The notes under the pieces: model-generated
The model's input: the letters and a program-made list of their open reading frames with translations, nothing else
What the model was told of the DNA's origin: nothing
The model's database searches: none
Source of the DNA: Lysobacter antibioticus
Lineage (GTDB): Bacteria > Pseudomonadota > Gammaproteobacteria > Xanthomonadales > Xanthomonadaceae
NCBI RefSeq assembly: GCF_001442535.1
Contig: NZ_CP013141.1
Coordinates: forward strand, 3,080,149-3,144,148
Length of the DNA stretch: 64,000 nucleotides
Reading direction: 5' to 3'
Shown here: piece by piece, positions 43,727-53,056 of the stretch
Numbering within the stretch: the first letter of the stretch is position 1
How the letters are laid out: each line of letters starts with the position of its first letter
Made by a program: the position numbers and the translations under genes

Positions 43727-44437
43727 TCAGAGGCGTTCGCCGACCGGCAGGTAGCGCCATTCGCCGACCGGCATCTTGCTCAGCGAGATGCGGCCGATGC
43801 GCAGGCGGCGGATCGAGACCACGTCGAACCCGACCTGGCGGCACATGTCGCGCAACTGCCCGGGCTGTACGTCCTTGATGGCGAAGCGCAGGCGGGTTTC
43901 GTTCTGCCAGCTGACCTTGCACGGCCGCAGCGCGCGGCCCTGGTAGCTCAGGCCGTGGGCGAGCTTCTGCATGCCGTAGGGCAACAGGTCGCCGGCCACC
44001 TCGACCACGAACTCCTGTTCGATCTGGGCGTAGTCCTCGGTCAGGCGGCGCCAGACGCGACCGTCCTGGGTCAGCACGACCAGCCCGCTGGCGTCGCTAT
44101 CGAGCGGGACCAGCGGGGTCAGGCGGTGGAAATGGCGCTTGAGCACGCGCACCTCGGACAGGTCGCCGGGCGCGTGGGTGGCCGGGGTGACCAGGCCGGC
44201 GGCGTCCTTGAGATCGAGGCCGGCCGGTTTGTGCAGCAGCATCGTCGCCGGCTCGATGGGTTCCAGGCGGGCGTCCGCGGCCAGTTCGACGGTCTGGGTC
44301 GAGACCAGGGTCTGCGGCTCCTCGACGATCTCGCCATCCACCGACACCCAGCCGCCCTCGATGTATTGCTGGGCGTCCGTGCGCGAACAGGGGACTTGTT
44401 CGGCGAGGCGTTTGTCGAGGCGGACGGGTTCGGACAT
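43727..44437 (-). CDS. RsuA/RluB/RluF-family rRNA pseudouridine synthase
   Basis: The product has 236 residues. An N-terminal S4 RNA-binding domain (RLDKRLAEQVPCSRTDAQQY) precedes the catalytic domain. The catalytic Asp sits in VPLDSDASGLVVLTQDG: the usual Arg of the RLD motif is Pro. MLLHKPAG and the C-terminal RRLRIGRISL match RluF-type enzymes. The protein probably isomerises a uridine in 23S or 16S rRNA; the exact target is uncertain. The start ATG 44437 (MSEPVRLDKRL) was chosen over an upstream frame that crosses the promoter. Divergent from the RIO kinase. Confidence 0.87.
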   Translation of the reverse strand: MSEPVRLDKRLAEQVPCSRTDAQQYIEGGWVSVDGEIVEEPQTLVSTQTVELAADARLEPIEPATMLLHKPAGLDLKDAAGLVTPATHAPGDLSEVRVLKRHFHRLTPLVPLDSDASGLVVLTQDGRVWRRLTEDYAQIEQEFVVEVAGDLLPYGMQKLAHGLSYQGRALRPCKVSWQNETRLRFAIKDVQPGQLRDMCRQVGFDVVSIRRLRIGRISLSKMPVGEWRYLPVGERL

Positions 44438-44532
44438 GACGGAATTCGATACTGGGGTCGCCAAGTGTAAAGATATACGCCTGTTACGCCGGGATTCCCC
44501 CTCAGCCGGCGCCGTTTCCCCCACAGGATTTC

Positions 44533-45390
44533 ATGAAGACTCCACCCGGATTGCAGGCGCTGATCGACGACGGCGTGATCGACGAGGTCATGCGCCCGCT
44601 CAAGAGCGGCAAGGAGGCCGCGGTCTACGTGGTGCGTTCCGGCGACGAGATCCGCTGCGCCAAGGTCTACAAGGACATGGCGCAGCGCAGCTTCCAGCAG
44701 CGCGTGCAGTACCAGGAGGGGCGCAAGGTGCGCGGCAGCCGCGAGGCGCGCGCGATCGGCAAGGCCACCAAGTACGGGCGCAAGCAGCAGGAAACCGCCT
44801 GGAAGAACACCGAGGTCGAGGCGCTGTACCAGTTGCGCGATGCCGGTGTGCGCGTGCCCGAACCGTACGGTTATTACCACGGCGTACTGGTGATGGAACT
44901 GGTCACCGACGCCGACGGCCACTCCGCGCCGCGCCTGGGCGAGGTCGAGCTGGCGCCGGAGCAGGCCCGCGGCTTCCACCGTTTCCTGGTGCGGCAGGTG
45001 GTCAAGATGCTCTGCGTCGGCCTGATCCACGGCGACTTGTCCGAGTACAACGTCCTGGTCGCCCCGGACGGCCCGGTCATCATCGACTTCCCGCAGGTCG
45101 TCAGCGCCGCCGGCAACAATGCCGCGCGCAAGATGCTGTTGCGCGACGTCAACAACCTCACCGCCAGCCTCGGCGCCTGGGCGCCGGAGCTGCTGGACAC
45201 CTGGTACGCCGAGGAAATGTGGGCCCTGTTCGAGGCCGGCGACTTGCGTCCCGACAGCGAACTGACCGGCGTGTTCGCGCACGACGAGTCCGCGGTCGAC
45301 CTCGACAGCGTCCGCCACGCCATCAACGATGCCCGCGACGAAGCGCTGATCCGCCAGCAGGGCCGCGAGGCCGCGGCCGAAATGGACTGA
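44533..45390 (+). CDS. RIO-type serine protein kinase
   Basis: The product has 285 residues, RIO1-like. The ATP-contact loop is SGKEAAVYVVRSGDE, the lysine is in CAKVYKD, the catalytic loop is LIHGDLSEYNVLV, and the metal-binding segment is VIIDFPQVV. The RIO signature YRRG-like stretch is replaced by KVRGSREARAIGKATKYG. RIO kinases act in ribosome maturation in archaea and eukaryotes; in bacteria the role is unproven. Its neighbour is an rRNA pseudouridine synthase, which suits a ribosome link (inference). The start ATG is at 44533. Confidence 0.93.
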   Translation: MKTPPGLQALIDDGVIDEVMRPLKSGKEAAVYVVRSGDEIRCAKVYKDMAQRSFQQRVQYQEGRKVRGSREARAIGKATKYGRKQQETAWKNTEVEALYQLRDAGVRVPEPYGYYHGVLVMELVTDADGHSAPRLGEVELAPEQARGFHRFLVRQVVKMLCVGLIHGDLSEYNVLVAPDGPVIIDFPQVVSAAGNNAARKMLLRDVNNLTASLGAWAPELLDTWYAEEMWALFEAGDLRPDSELTGVFAHDESAVDLDSVRHAINDARDEALIRQQGREAAAEMD

Positions 45391-45787
45391 GCCGGCCGCG
45401 TCGACGGCCAAAGGATCGGCCGACCGGGCTGGGTTCGGCCCCGGTCCGGCGTCCGCCGCATCCGCCCATCCTTCGCCCCCTTCGCCCCCCTTCGCCTGTC
45501 ATCGGGCGACGGCCGCCGTTACGAGCGTGCGCGATCCGGAGCCGGGTGTAGATTAAGGCCGCGACACGGCCGGGCCGACGCATAGTGAGACGGCGTTGGC
45601 TTTTCACGGCGTCCGCGCAGGGCACGCCATAGGCTCGATAGCGGTCCAAGGGGGCGGGCCGTTCGCGTAGCCGTTACGGTGGGCAGGTTCGCAGTGCGTC
45701 TCTACACTGGGGCTTCGTCCGCGACAGGCGGTCCTCACAATCACTGCCCAGATAGGTAATGCTTCATGGCATACACGGGGATCGGTC
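45391..45787. other. 397-base stretch upstream of the wsp operon
   Basis: No gene is supported. It should carry the wsp promoter. No clear sigma-70 pair is visible in the GC-rich sequence. I found no repeat or strong hairpin. Confidence 0.4.
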
Positions 45788-47407
45788 ATGAATAACATCA
45801 CGATTCGGCAGCGAATCATCTTGAGCTTCGCCGTGATCATCGTGGCGATGGTGGTGATGGGCGGCATCGCCCTGCAGCGGCTGTACGGCATCCAGCTCGA
45901 AGAGAGCCGATTGCGCGAGGATTCCATTCCCGGGCTGTACGTCTCCGGGCAGATGGAAACCGAGTGGCATACCTACTACGCCGCGCTCAACAGCTTGGCG
46001 GCCGCCGATGCGGGCCAGCGCGCCGAGGTGCAAGAGCGCTTGCGTGTCCACCGCACCGCATTCGAACAGGCCCTGAGTCGCTACCGCGCCACCGCCATTC
46101 AAGCCGACGATCGCCGCAATGTCGATGCGCTCGCCGGTTTCAGTGCGTCGTTGTTCGCCTTGCAGCCGGACCTTATCCGGGCCGGCGAGAGCGGCACCGC
46201 GGGCTTGCAGGAAGCGATTCGCACGCGCGCCGCTCCGATCTTCGCCAAGGCGGTCGAAACCCTGACCCGCATCATCCACTACAACTACAACGAGGCGGTC
46301 GCGTCCGGCAATCGCATCGACGCTTCGGTGAAATCGGCCGAGCTCGGCATCGGCCTGACCTTCGCCGGCGCGGTATTGGCCGCGGTGCTGGCCGGCTTCT
46401 TCCTGTTGAAGGCGATCACTTTGCCGCTGCACCGGCTGGCGCGCGCCGCCGACGTCATGGCCAAGGGCGATTTCAGCCAGCGTCTGGGGTTCTCGCGCAG
46501 CGACGAATTCGGCACCGTCGCGCAGGGCTACGACCGCATGAGCGGCGAGCTGGCCGAACTGGTCGGGCAGATCCAGACCTCGGGCATCCAGGTCAATTCC
46601 TCGATCAACGAGATCACCGCGACCCTGCGCGAGCAGCAGGCCACCGCCGCGCAGATCGCCGCGACCACCACCGAGATCGGTGCCACCTCGCGCGAAATCG
46701 CCGCGACCTCGAAGGAACTCGCGCGCACCATGGGCACGGTCGCCGGCAGCGCCGAGCAGACCGCCTCGTTGGCCGGCAACGGCCAGGATGGGGTGGCGCA
46801 GATGGAAGAGACCATGGGCCGGATGATCGACGCGACCGCGGCGATCAGCGCCAAGCTCGCGGTGCTGGCCGAGAAGGCCAGCAACATCAGCCAGGTCGTC
46901 ACCACCATCACCAAGGTCGCCGACCAGACCAATCTGCTTTCGCTCAACGCCGCCATCGAGGCGGAAAAGGCCGGCGAATACGGCCGCGGCTTCTCGGTGG
47001 TGGCGGTCGAGATCCGCCGCCTCGCCGATCAGACCGCGGTAGCGACGCTCGACATCGAACAGATGGTGCGCGAGATCCAGTCGGCGGTGTCGGCTGGCGT
47101 GATGGGTATGGACAAGTTTTCCGAAGAGGTTCGCCGCGGCACCGGCGACGTACAGCAGGTCGGCGGCCAGTTGTCGCAGGTGATCGAACACGTGCAGGCG
47201 ATGGTGCCGCGTTTCGAGGTGGTCAACGAAGGCGTGCAGGCGCAGGCGGCCGGGGCGGAGCAGATCAACCTGGCTTTGGGCCAGTTGAGCGAGGCCGCGC
47301 AGCAGACCGTCGATGCCTTGAAGCAGTCCAACCAGGCCATCGACGAACTGCATCAGGTCAGCGCCGGGCTGCGCGACGGGGTGTCCAAGTTCAAGTTGCT
47401 GGCGTAA
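45788..47407 (+). CDS. wspA: WspA-like methyl-accepting chemotaxis protein
   Basis: The product has 539 residues. TM1 (about 10-30) and TM2 (about 190-212) bracket a four-helix-bundle periplasmic domain. HAMP follows (about 213-265, MAKGDFSQRLGFSRSDEFG), then the signalling coiled coil whose tip reads ADQTNLLSLNAAIEAEKAGE. WspA senses surface contact or envelope stress and activates WspE. It heads a seven-gene cluster in the exact order of Pseudomonas wspABCDEFR. ATG 45788 has GGGGATC upstream. Its adaptation is set by WspC and WspF encoded downstream. Confidence 0.93.
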   Translation: MNNITIRQRIILSFAVIIVAMVVMGGIALQRLYGIQLEESRLREDSIPGLYVSGQMETEWHTYYAALNSLAAADAGQRAEVQERLRVHRTAFEQALSRYRATAIQADDRRNVDALAGFSASLFALQPDLIRAGESGTAGLQEAIRTRAAPIFAKAVETLTRIIHYNYNEAVASGNRIDASVKSAELGIGLTFAGAVLAAVLAGFFLLKAITLPLHRLARAADVMAKGDFSQRLGFSRSDEFGTVAQGYDRMSGELAELVGQIQTSGIQVNSSINEITATLREQQATAAQIAATTTEIGATSREIAATSKELARTMGTVAGSAEQTASLAGNGQDGVAQMEETMGRMIDATAAISAKLAVLAEKASNISQVVTTITKVADQTNLLSLNAAIEAEKAGEYGRGFSVVAVEIRRLADQTAVATLDIEQMVREIQSAVSAGVMGMDKFSEEVRRGTGDVQQVGGQLSQVIEHVQAMVPRFEVVNEGVQAQAAGAEQINLALGQLSEAAQQTVDALKQSNQAIDELHQVSAGLRDGVSKFKLLA

Positions 47408-47446
47408 GCGCTGCCGACCGTCAGACGCACCCGGGAGGACGATGCC

Positions 47447-47911
47447 GTGCTGTTTCTTGTCTTCCAGCTGGACCAGGACCGTTACGCCATCGAGGCGGCG
47501 CAGGTCGTTTCGGTGCTGAACCTGGTCGAGCCGAAAGCCATTCCGCAGGCCCCCGCCGCGGTGGCCGGGGCCTTCGACTATCGCGGCGAACCGGTGCCGC
47601 TGATCGACCTGTGCCAGTTGGCGTTGGGGCGTCCCGCGCGCGCGCTGTTGAGCACACGCGTGATCGTGGTGAATTACCCGGTCGGCGACGGCGGCACGCG
47701 CAAGCTCGGCCTGATCGCCGAGCAAGTGCTGGAAACGGTGCGGCGCGAGGCCGCCGAGTTCGCTGCGGCCGGCGTCGATGCGGCGCAGGCGCCGTATCTG
47801 GGGCCGGTCGTCGCCGATGCGCAGGGCCTGATCCAGTGGGTGCGGATCGAACAACTGCTGCCCGGCTCGGTGCGCGAACTGTTGTTCCAAGCCTCGGTCG
47901 AAAGCGCATGA
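47447..47911 (+). CDS. wspB: WspB-like CheW coupling protein
   Basis: The product has 154 residues with a single CheW domain (LVFQLDQDRYAIEAAQVVSV, FDYRGEPVPLIDL). It links WspA to the WspE kinase. The start is GTG 47447, with GGGAGG 8 bases upstream; an out-of-frame ATG lies nearby. The stop overlaps the wspC start (ATGA). The protein is one of two CheW proteins in the cluster, as in Pseudomonas. Confidence 0.92.
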   Translation: MLFLVFQLDQDRYAIEAAQVVSVLNLVEPKAIPQAPAAVAGAFDYRGEPVPLIDLCQLALGRPARALLSTRVIVVNYPVGDGGTRKLGLIAEQVLETVRREAAEFAAAGVDAAQAPYLGPVVADAQGLIQWVRIEQLLPGSVRELLFQASVESA

Positions 47912-49173
47912 AGCCGGGCGGCTTCCAGCAATGGCTCAAGGACACCATGGGGCTGGATGCCAGCACCATCGGCCCGACCGTGGTCGAGCGCGCCGTCGCC
48001 AGCCGCATGACCGCGTGCGGATGCAAGCAACTCGCCGAGTACTGGCAGGCGCTGCGCGCCTCTCCGCTGGAGCAGCAGGAACTGATCGAAGCGGTGGTGG
48101 TGCCGGAGACCTGGTTCTTCCGCGACACCCAGGCGTTCAGCGCCTTGTCGGAAACCTTTGGCCTGCATTGGGCGGTCACCCATCCCGGCGAGCGTCTGCG
48201 CCTGCTGAGCCTGCCGTGTTCGACCGGCGAAGAGCCCTACACGATGGCGATGGCCCTGCAAGACGCCGGCTTTCCGCTCGAGCGGCTCAGCATCGACGCG
48301 GTCGACATCAGCGAGCGCGCGCTGGCGAAGGCGCTGCGCGGCCTGTACGGCAGCAACTCGTTCCGCGGCCGCGAGCTGCAGTTCCGCGAGCGCCATTTCA
48401 CCACCGTGGCGGGCGGCTGGCAGTTGCCGGAGACAGTGCGTTCGCGGGTTAATTTCATCCAGGGCAACGTACTCGACGTCGCCTTCCTGCCCGGCGAGGC
48501 GGTGTACGACGCGATCTTCTGCCGCAACCTGCTGATCTATTTCGATGCCGACACCCAGATACGCACGGTCGGCATTCTCAAGCGTCTGCTGCGTCCGCAA
48601 GGGCTGCTGTTCGTCGGTCCGGCCGAAGCCGGGTTGATCCTGTCGCAGGGTTTCGCCTCGGCGCAGTTGCCGATGGCTTTCGCCTTCCGTCCGCCGCGAG
48701 CCGACAGCGGTGTCGCGGTGTCGGCGGCGATGTTGGCGACGACGGCGTCGGCGCTGGCGGGCGCCGCCGCCAAGGCCACCACGGTGAAAGCCATCGCCAA
48801 GCCGCGGCCGTTGGCGCGGCCGGCGCCCTCGGCGAGCCCCGTGCCGGCAGTTGCCGAGAGCGCAGAAGCCTTGCTCGACGCCGCGCAGCGCCTGGCCGAT
48901 AACGGCGACTTCGATCGGGCAGCGGGCTCCTGCCAGGCCTATCTGCAGGCACAGGGGCCGTCGGCGCGTGCGCTGTACCTGCTCGGGCTGATCGAGGGGG
49001 CGAAGGGCCGCAACGAGCTCGCCGAAGACTATTTCCGCAAGGCCTTGTACTTGCAGCCACAACACGAAGAGACCCTGATGCATCTGGCGTTGCTGCTCGA
49101 AACCCGCGGCGATGCCGCCGGCGGGCGCGTCCTGCGCCTGCGCGCGCAACGCTCGCGCAGGACGGCAGGCTGA
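47908..49173 (+). CDS. wspC: WspC-like CheR methyltransferase with TPR tail
   Basis: The product has 421 residues. The CheR N-domain and SAM domain occupy about 1-270 (VVPETWFFRD, LLSLPCSTGEEPYTMAM, DAIFCRNLLIYFD). An Ala/Pro linker (about 280-320) leads to TPR repeats (about 320-415, ALYLLGLIEGAKGRNELAED and YLQPQHEETLMHLALLL). A CheR-TPR fusion is the mark of WspC. It methylates WspA glutamates and raises signalling. ATG 47908 overlaps the wspB stop. Confidence 0.94.
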   Translation: MKPGGFQQWLKDTMGLDASTIGPTVVERAVASRMTACGCKQLAEYWQALRASPLEQQELIEAVVVPETWFFRDTQAFSALSETFGLHWAVTHPGERLRLLSLPCSTGEEPYTMAMALQDAGFPLERLSIDAVDISERALAKALRGLYGSNSFRGRELQFRERHFTTVAGGWQLPETVRSRVNFIQGNVLDVAFLPGEAVYDAIFCRNLLIYFDADTQIRTVGILKRLLRPQGLLFVGPAEAGLILSQGFASAQLPMAFAFRPPRADSGVAVSAAMLATTASALAGAAAKATTVKAIAKPRPLARPAPSASPVPAVAESAEALLDAAQRLADNGDFDRAAGSCQAYLQAQGPSARALYLLGLIEGAKGRNELAEDYFRKALYLQPQHEETLMHLALLLETRGDAAGGRVLRLRAQRSRRTAG

Positions 49174-49200
49174 CATGGGCGCCGACGGAGGCCACCGAGG

Positions 49201-49785
49201 ATGAGCGCCAAGCACACGCCGGCCGGACCGAGCAGCGCCGTGGCCCGTTTGCTCGACCGCGCGCCCGCGCCGGAGGCGCTGCGCGAGGCGACCCGGCACG
49301 TCGCCGCCAAAGCCGAAGACCTGAGGTCGCTGACCGCGTCGCTGTTCGTGTTCCGCCTCGGCGCGGAATGGCTGGGCCTGGCCGCCTCGGTGGTCGACGA
49401 AGTCATCGAGCCGCGCCCGGTCCACACCTTGCCGCATCGCCGCGAGGGTGTGGTGCGCGGGCTGGTCAACGTGCGCGGGCAGCTCACCGTCTGCGTCGCG
49501 CTCGAATCCCTGTTCCATCTGGAAGCGGGCCAGGCCGATGCCGCGCGCAGCTTGTTGAACCGGCGCCTGGTGGTGCTGGCCTGGCAGGAGCAGCGCCTGG
49601 CCTTCGAGGCCGACGAAGTGCACGGTTCGCATCGTTACGACCCGGCCGCGATCGGCAACGTGCCGGCGACGGTCGCGCATTCGGTTTCGCCGTTCAGCAC
49701 CGGCATTCTGGCCATGGGCCAGCGCAACGTCGGCGTGCTCGACGACGCGCTGGTGCTCGGCGCACTCAATCGGCGGCTCGGATGA
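49201..49785 (+). CDS. wspD: WspD-like CheW coupling protein
   Basis: The product has 194 residues. A 40-residue N-terminal extension precedes the CheW domain (LFVFRLGAEWLGLAASVVDEV, VRGLVNVRGQLTVCV). GGAGG lies 8 bases before ATG 49201. WspD is the second adaptor of the array. Its stop overlaps the wspE start by 4 bases. Confidence 0.92.
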   Translation: MSAKHTPAGPSSAVARLLDRAPAPEALREATRHVAAKAEDLRSLTASLFVFRLGAEWLGLAASVVDEVIEPRPVHTLPHRREGVVRGLVNVRGQLTVCVALESLFHLEAGQADAARSLLNRRLVVLAWQEQRLAFEADEVHGSHRYDPAAIGNVPATVAHSVSPFSTGILAMGQRNVGVLDDALVLGALNRRLG

Positions 49786-52040
49786 GCACAGGCAACCTCC
49801 AGGATTATTCGCTGCACGACCTGTTCCGCATGGAGGTGGAAGGGCAGGCGCAGGTGCTGACCGAGGGGTTGCTGATCCTCGAAAGTCATCCGGCCTCGGC
49901 GCCGGAGCTCGAAGCCTGCATGCGCGCGGCGCATTCGGTGAAAGGCGCCGCGCGCATCCTCGGCCTGTCGGCCGCGGTGGCGGTCGCGCATTCGATGGAA
50001 GATTGCCTGGTCGAGGCGCAACAGGGGCGGCTGGTCCTCGGCAACGTCGTCATCGATGCCCTGCTCGGCGGCGTCGACCTGCTCGCCCGCATCGCTGCGA
50101 CGCCGGCCACCGAGACTGCGCCGTGGATGCGCGACGATGCGCCGGACGCCGAGCGTTTCCGCGCCGCCTTGGCCGCGGCCCTGGCCGCCGATCCGGCTCC
50201 GGCATCGGCGGCGGCAGAGACCGACGCGGAACACGCCTCGGCCGCCGAGGCCGCTCACGCCGAGGCCGCCCATGCTGAGGCCGAAAGCGAAGAGCGGGTG
50301 CTGCGCATCACCGCACGCAGCCTCAACCGCCTGCTCGGCCTGGCCGGCGAGTCGCTGGTGGTGTCGCGCTGGCTCGATCCCTACATCCGCTCGTTGAGCC
50401 GCCTCAAGCGTCTGCAGCACGACAGCGCGGTCGCGCTGGACCGGCTGGCCGACATCTCGCCGGGCATGTCGCGCGATCAACATGCGAACGCGTTGCTGAT
50501 GGAGGCGCGCTCGGCGATCGCCGAGTCGCAGCGGCAACTAGCCGATAGAATCGCCCAGCTGGACTTGTACGAGCGCCGCATCGCCAGCGTCGCCCATCGC
50601 CTCTACGACGAGGCGTTGTCGAGCCATATGCGGCCGTTCGCCGACGGTACCCGCGGGTTCAAGCGCATGGTCCGCGATCTGGCGCGCGAACTCGGCAAGG
50701 AGGCGCGCCTGGAGATCGTCGGCGCCAAGACCCAAGTCGACCGCGATGTCCTCGCCAAGCTCGAAGCGCCGTTGGGCCACCTGCTGCGCAATGCGGTCGA
50801 TCACGGCATCGAGTCGGCCGAGCAGCGCCGCGCCGACGGCAAGCCCGTCGGCGGCCTGGTGCGGCTGGAAGCGCATCACGTGTCCGGCCTGCTCGAAATC
50901 ACCATCGAAGACGACGGCCGCGGCATCGATCTGGAACAGGTGCGCACGATAGTCATTGCCCGGCGCCTGGCCGACGAGGACACCGCGTCGCGCCTGAGCG
51001 AGGCGGAACTGCTCGAATTCCTGTTCCTGCCCGGATTCACCCTGCGCGAGGTGGTCACCGAGATCTCCGGGCGCGGGGTCGGCCTCGACGCCGTGCAGAA
51101 CATGGTCAAGCAACTGCGCGGTACCGTGCGCCTGTCGTCGCAAGCCGGCGGCGGCACGCGTTTCCAGTTGCACTTGCCGCTGACGACCTCGGTGCTGCGC
51201 GCGCTGGTGGTCGAGATCGGCGCGGAGGCCTATGCGTTTCCGCTGACCCAGATCGTCTGCACGGCGATGGTTGCGCGCGAGGACGTGCACTGGCTCGAAG
51301 GGCGCCAGCATTTCGAGTTGAACGGCCGTCGCATCGGTCTGGTGTCGGCGCAGCAGGTGCTCGGCGGCTCCGAGGCCAAGGCCGCGCCCGAGCAACTGCA
51401 TGTGATCGTGCTCGGCGCGCCCGGCGGCGGCCACGAATACGGCCTGGCGGTGGAGCGTTTCCGCGGCGTCAGCGAGTTGGTGGTGCAGTCGTTGCCGAGC
51501 CAGTTGGGCAAGGTCAAGGACATCAGCGCCGGTGCCCTGCTCGACGACGGCACGCCGGTGCTGATCGTCGACGTGGAGGACCTGCTGCGTTCGGTCGAGC
51601 GCCTGGTGTCGACCGGCCGCCTGACCCAGCTGCGTTACGACGACAGCGCGCAGACCGCGACCCGCAAGCGCGTGCTGGTGGTCGACGATTCACTCACCGT
51701 ACGCGAGCTCGAACGCAAACTGATCGAAAGCGGAGGTTACGTGGTCGAGGTGGCGGTGGACGGTATGGACGGCTGGAACGCGGTGCGGGCGGGTCATTTC
51801 GACCTGGTCGTCACCGACATCGACATGCCGCGCATGGACGGCATCGAGCTGGTCGGCCTGATCAAGAAGGATGCGCGTCTGCGCAGCGTGCCGGTCATGA
51901 TCGTGTCGTATAAGGATCGCGAGGAAGATCGCCGGCGCGGCCTCGATGCCGGCGCCGATTTCTATCTGACCAAGGGCGGCTTCCATGAGGAAGCGTTGTT
52001 GCAGGCGGTGGTCGACTTGATCGGCGAGGCCGCTGCATGA
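49782..52040 (+). CDS. wspE: WspE-like hybrid CheA histidine kinase with receiver
   Basis: The product has 752 residues. Domains in order: Hpt with His51 (AHSVKGAARILG); an acidic Ala/Glu linker (about 140-170); dimerisation and HATPase (about 270-480, N-box HLLRNAVDHGIES, G1 EDDGRGID, G2 SGRGVGLDAVQNM); CheW-like (about 480-610); receiver (about 625-750) with the phospho-Asp at 679 in VVTDIDMPRMDG. WspE phosphorylates WspR and WspF. The C-terminal receiver probably acts as a phosphate sink. ATG overlaps the wspD stop. Confidence 0.95.
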   Translation: MSTGNLQDYSLHDLFRMEVEGQAQVLTEGLLILESHPASAPELEACMRAAHSVKGAARILGLSAAVAVAHSMEDCLVEAQQGRLVLGNVVIDALLGGVDLLARIAATPATETAPWMRDDAPDAERFRAALAAALAADPAPASAAAETDAEHASAAEAAHAEAAHAEAESEERVLRITARSLNRLLGLAGESLVVSRWLDPYIRSLSRLKRLQHDSAVALDRLADISPGMSRDQHANALLMEARSAIAESQRQLADRIAQLDLYERRIASVAHRLYDEALSSHMRPFADGTRGFKRMVRDLARELGKEARLEIVGAKTQVDRDVLAKLEAPLGHLLRNAVDHGIESAEQRRADGKPVGGLVRLEAHHVSGLLEITIEDDGRGIDLEQVRTIVIARRLADEDTASRLSEAELLEFLFLPGFTLREVVTEISGRGVGLDAVQNMVKQLRGTVRLSSQAGGGTRFQLHLPLTTSVLRALVVEIGAEAYAFPLTQIVCTAMVAREDVHWLEGRQHFELNGRRIGLVSAQQVLGGSEAKAAPEQLHVIVLGAPGGGHEYGLAVERFRGVSELVVQSLPSQLGKVKDISAGALLDDGTPVLIVDVEDLLRSVERLVSTGRLTQLRYDDSAQTATRKRVLVVDDSLTVRELERKLIESGGYVVEVAVDGMDGWNAVRAGHFDLVVTDIDMPRMDGIELVGLIKKDARLRSVPVMIVSYKDREEDRRRGLDAGADFYLTKGGFHEEALLQAVVDLIGEAAA

Positions 52041-53056
52041 GGATCGGCATCGTCAACGACCTGGCGCTGGCGGTCGAAGCGCTGCGCCGCGCGATCGGCC
52101 GGCGCAGCGAGCACAGCATCGCCTGGACCGCGGCCAACGGCGAGGAGGCGGTGGCGCGCTGCGCCGAGGACACGCCCGATCTGGTGTTGATGGACTTGTT
52201 GATGCCGGGCATGGGCGGGGTGGAGGCGACGCGCCAGATCATGGCGCGCAGCCCCTGCGCGATCCTGGTGGTGACCGCCAGCGTCGGCGGCAACGCCTCG
52301 TTGGTGTTCGAGGCCATGGGCCACGGCGCCATCGACGCCGCCGACGTGCCGACTCTCGGTATCGACGATTACGCCGGCGCGCAGGAGCTGCTGGCCAAGA
52401 TCGACCTGATCGGACGTCTGGTCGGCGATGCGCCGTCGCGGCAGGTCAAGCAGCTGCCGGCGCGCCGTTCCAGTACCAAGCGCCTGGTCGCGATCGGCGC
52501 CTCCGCCGGCGGTCCGGCGGCGCTGTCCGAGTTGCTGGGCGGCTTGCCGGCCGGCTTCCCGGCCGCGATCGTCGTCGTCCAGCACATCGACGAAAAGTTC
52601 GCCAGCAGCATGGCCGATTGGCTCAACCGTTTTTCCGCCAACCCGGTGCGGCTGGCGCGGCCGGGCGATCGACCGAGCGCCGGCAGCGTGCTGCTGGCCG
52701 GCACCAACGAGCATCTCGTGTTCCAGCCCGACGGCACGCTGGCCTACACGCCCGAACCGGTCGAGCAGCCTTACCGGCCTTCGGTGGACGTGTTCTTCGA
52801 GAGCATCAACAAGGACTGGCCCGGCGAAATCGTCGGCGTGCTGTTGACCGGTATGGGCCGCGACGGCGCCAGCGGTCTGCACGCGCTGCGCATGCGCGGT
52901 CACCACACCATCGCCCAGGACCAGGCCAGCAGCGCCGTCTACGGCATGCCCAAGGCGGCTGCCGATCGCGGCGCCGCCGTCGACATTCTTCCCTTGGATC
53001 GAATCGCAGCGAAGTTGCGTTCGCTCTTCGGCGACATCAGGAACCTAGCGCCATGA
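52037..53056 (+). CDS. wspF: WspF-like CheB methylesterase
   Basis: The product has 339 residues. The receiver (about 1-120) has Asp53 in LMDLLMPGM, while the N-terminal acidic pair is Asn-Asp (IVND). The methylesterase domain (about 145-335) has Ser156 (IGASAGGPAAL), His183 (VVVQHIDEKF) and Asp276 (LTGMGRDGASG). It demethylates WspA and restrains the pathway; in Pseudomonas its loss locks WspR on and gives wrinkly colonies. ATG overlaps the wspE stop (ATGA). Confidence 0.94.
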   Translation: MRIGIVNDLALAVEALRRAIGRRSEHSIAWTAANGEEAVARCAEDTPDLVLMDLLMPGMGGVEATRQIMARSPCAILVVTASVGGNASLVFEAMGHGAIDAADVPTLGIDDYAGAQELLAKIDLIGRLVGDAPSRQVKQLPARRSSTKRLVAIGASAGGPAALSELLGGLPAGFPAAIVVVQHIDEKFASSMADWLNRFSANPVRLARPGDRPSAGSVLLAGTNEHLVFQPDGTLAYTPEPVEQPYRPSVDVFFESINKDWPGEIVGVLLTGMGRDGASGLHALRMRGHHTIAQDQASSAVYGMPKAAADRGAAVDILPLDRIAAKLRSLFGDIRNLAP

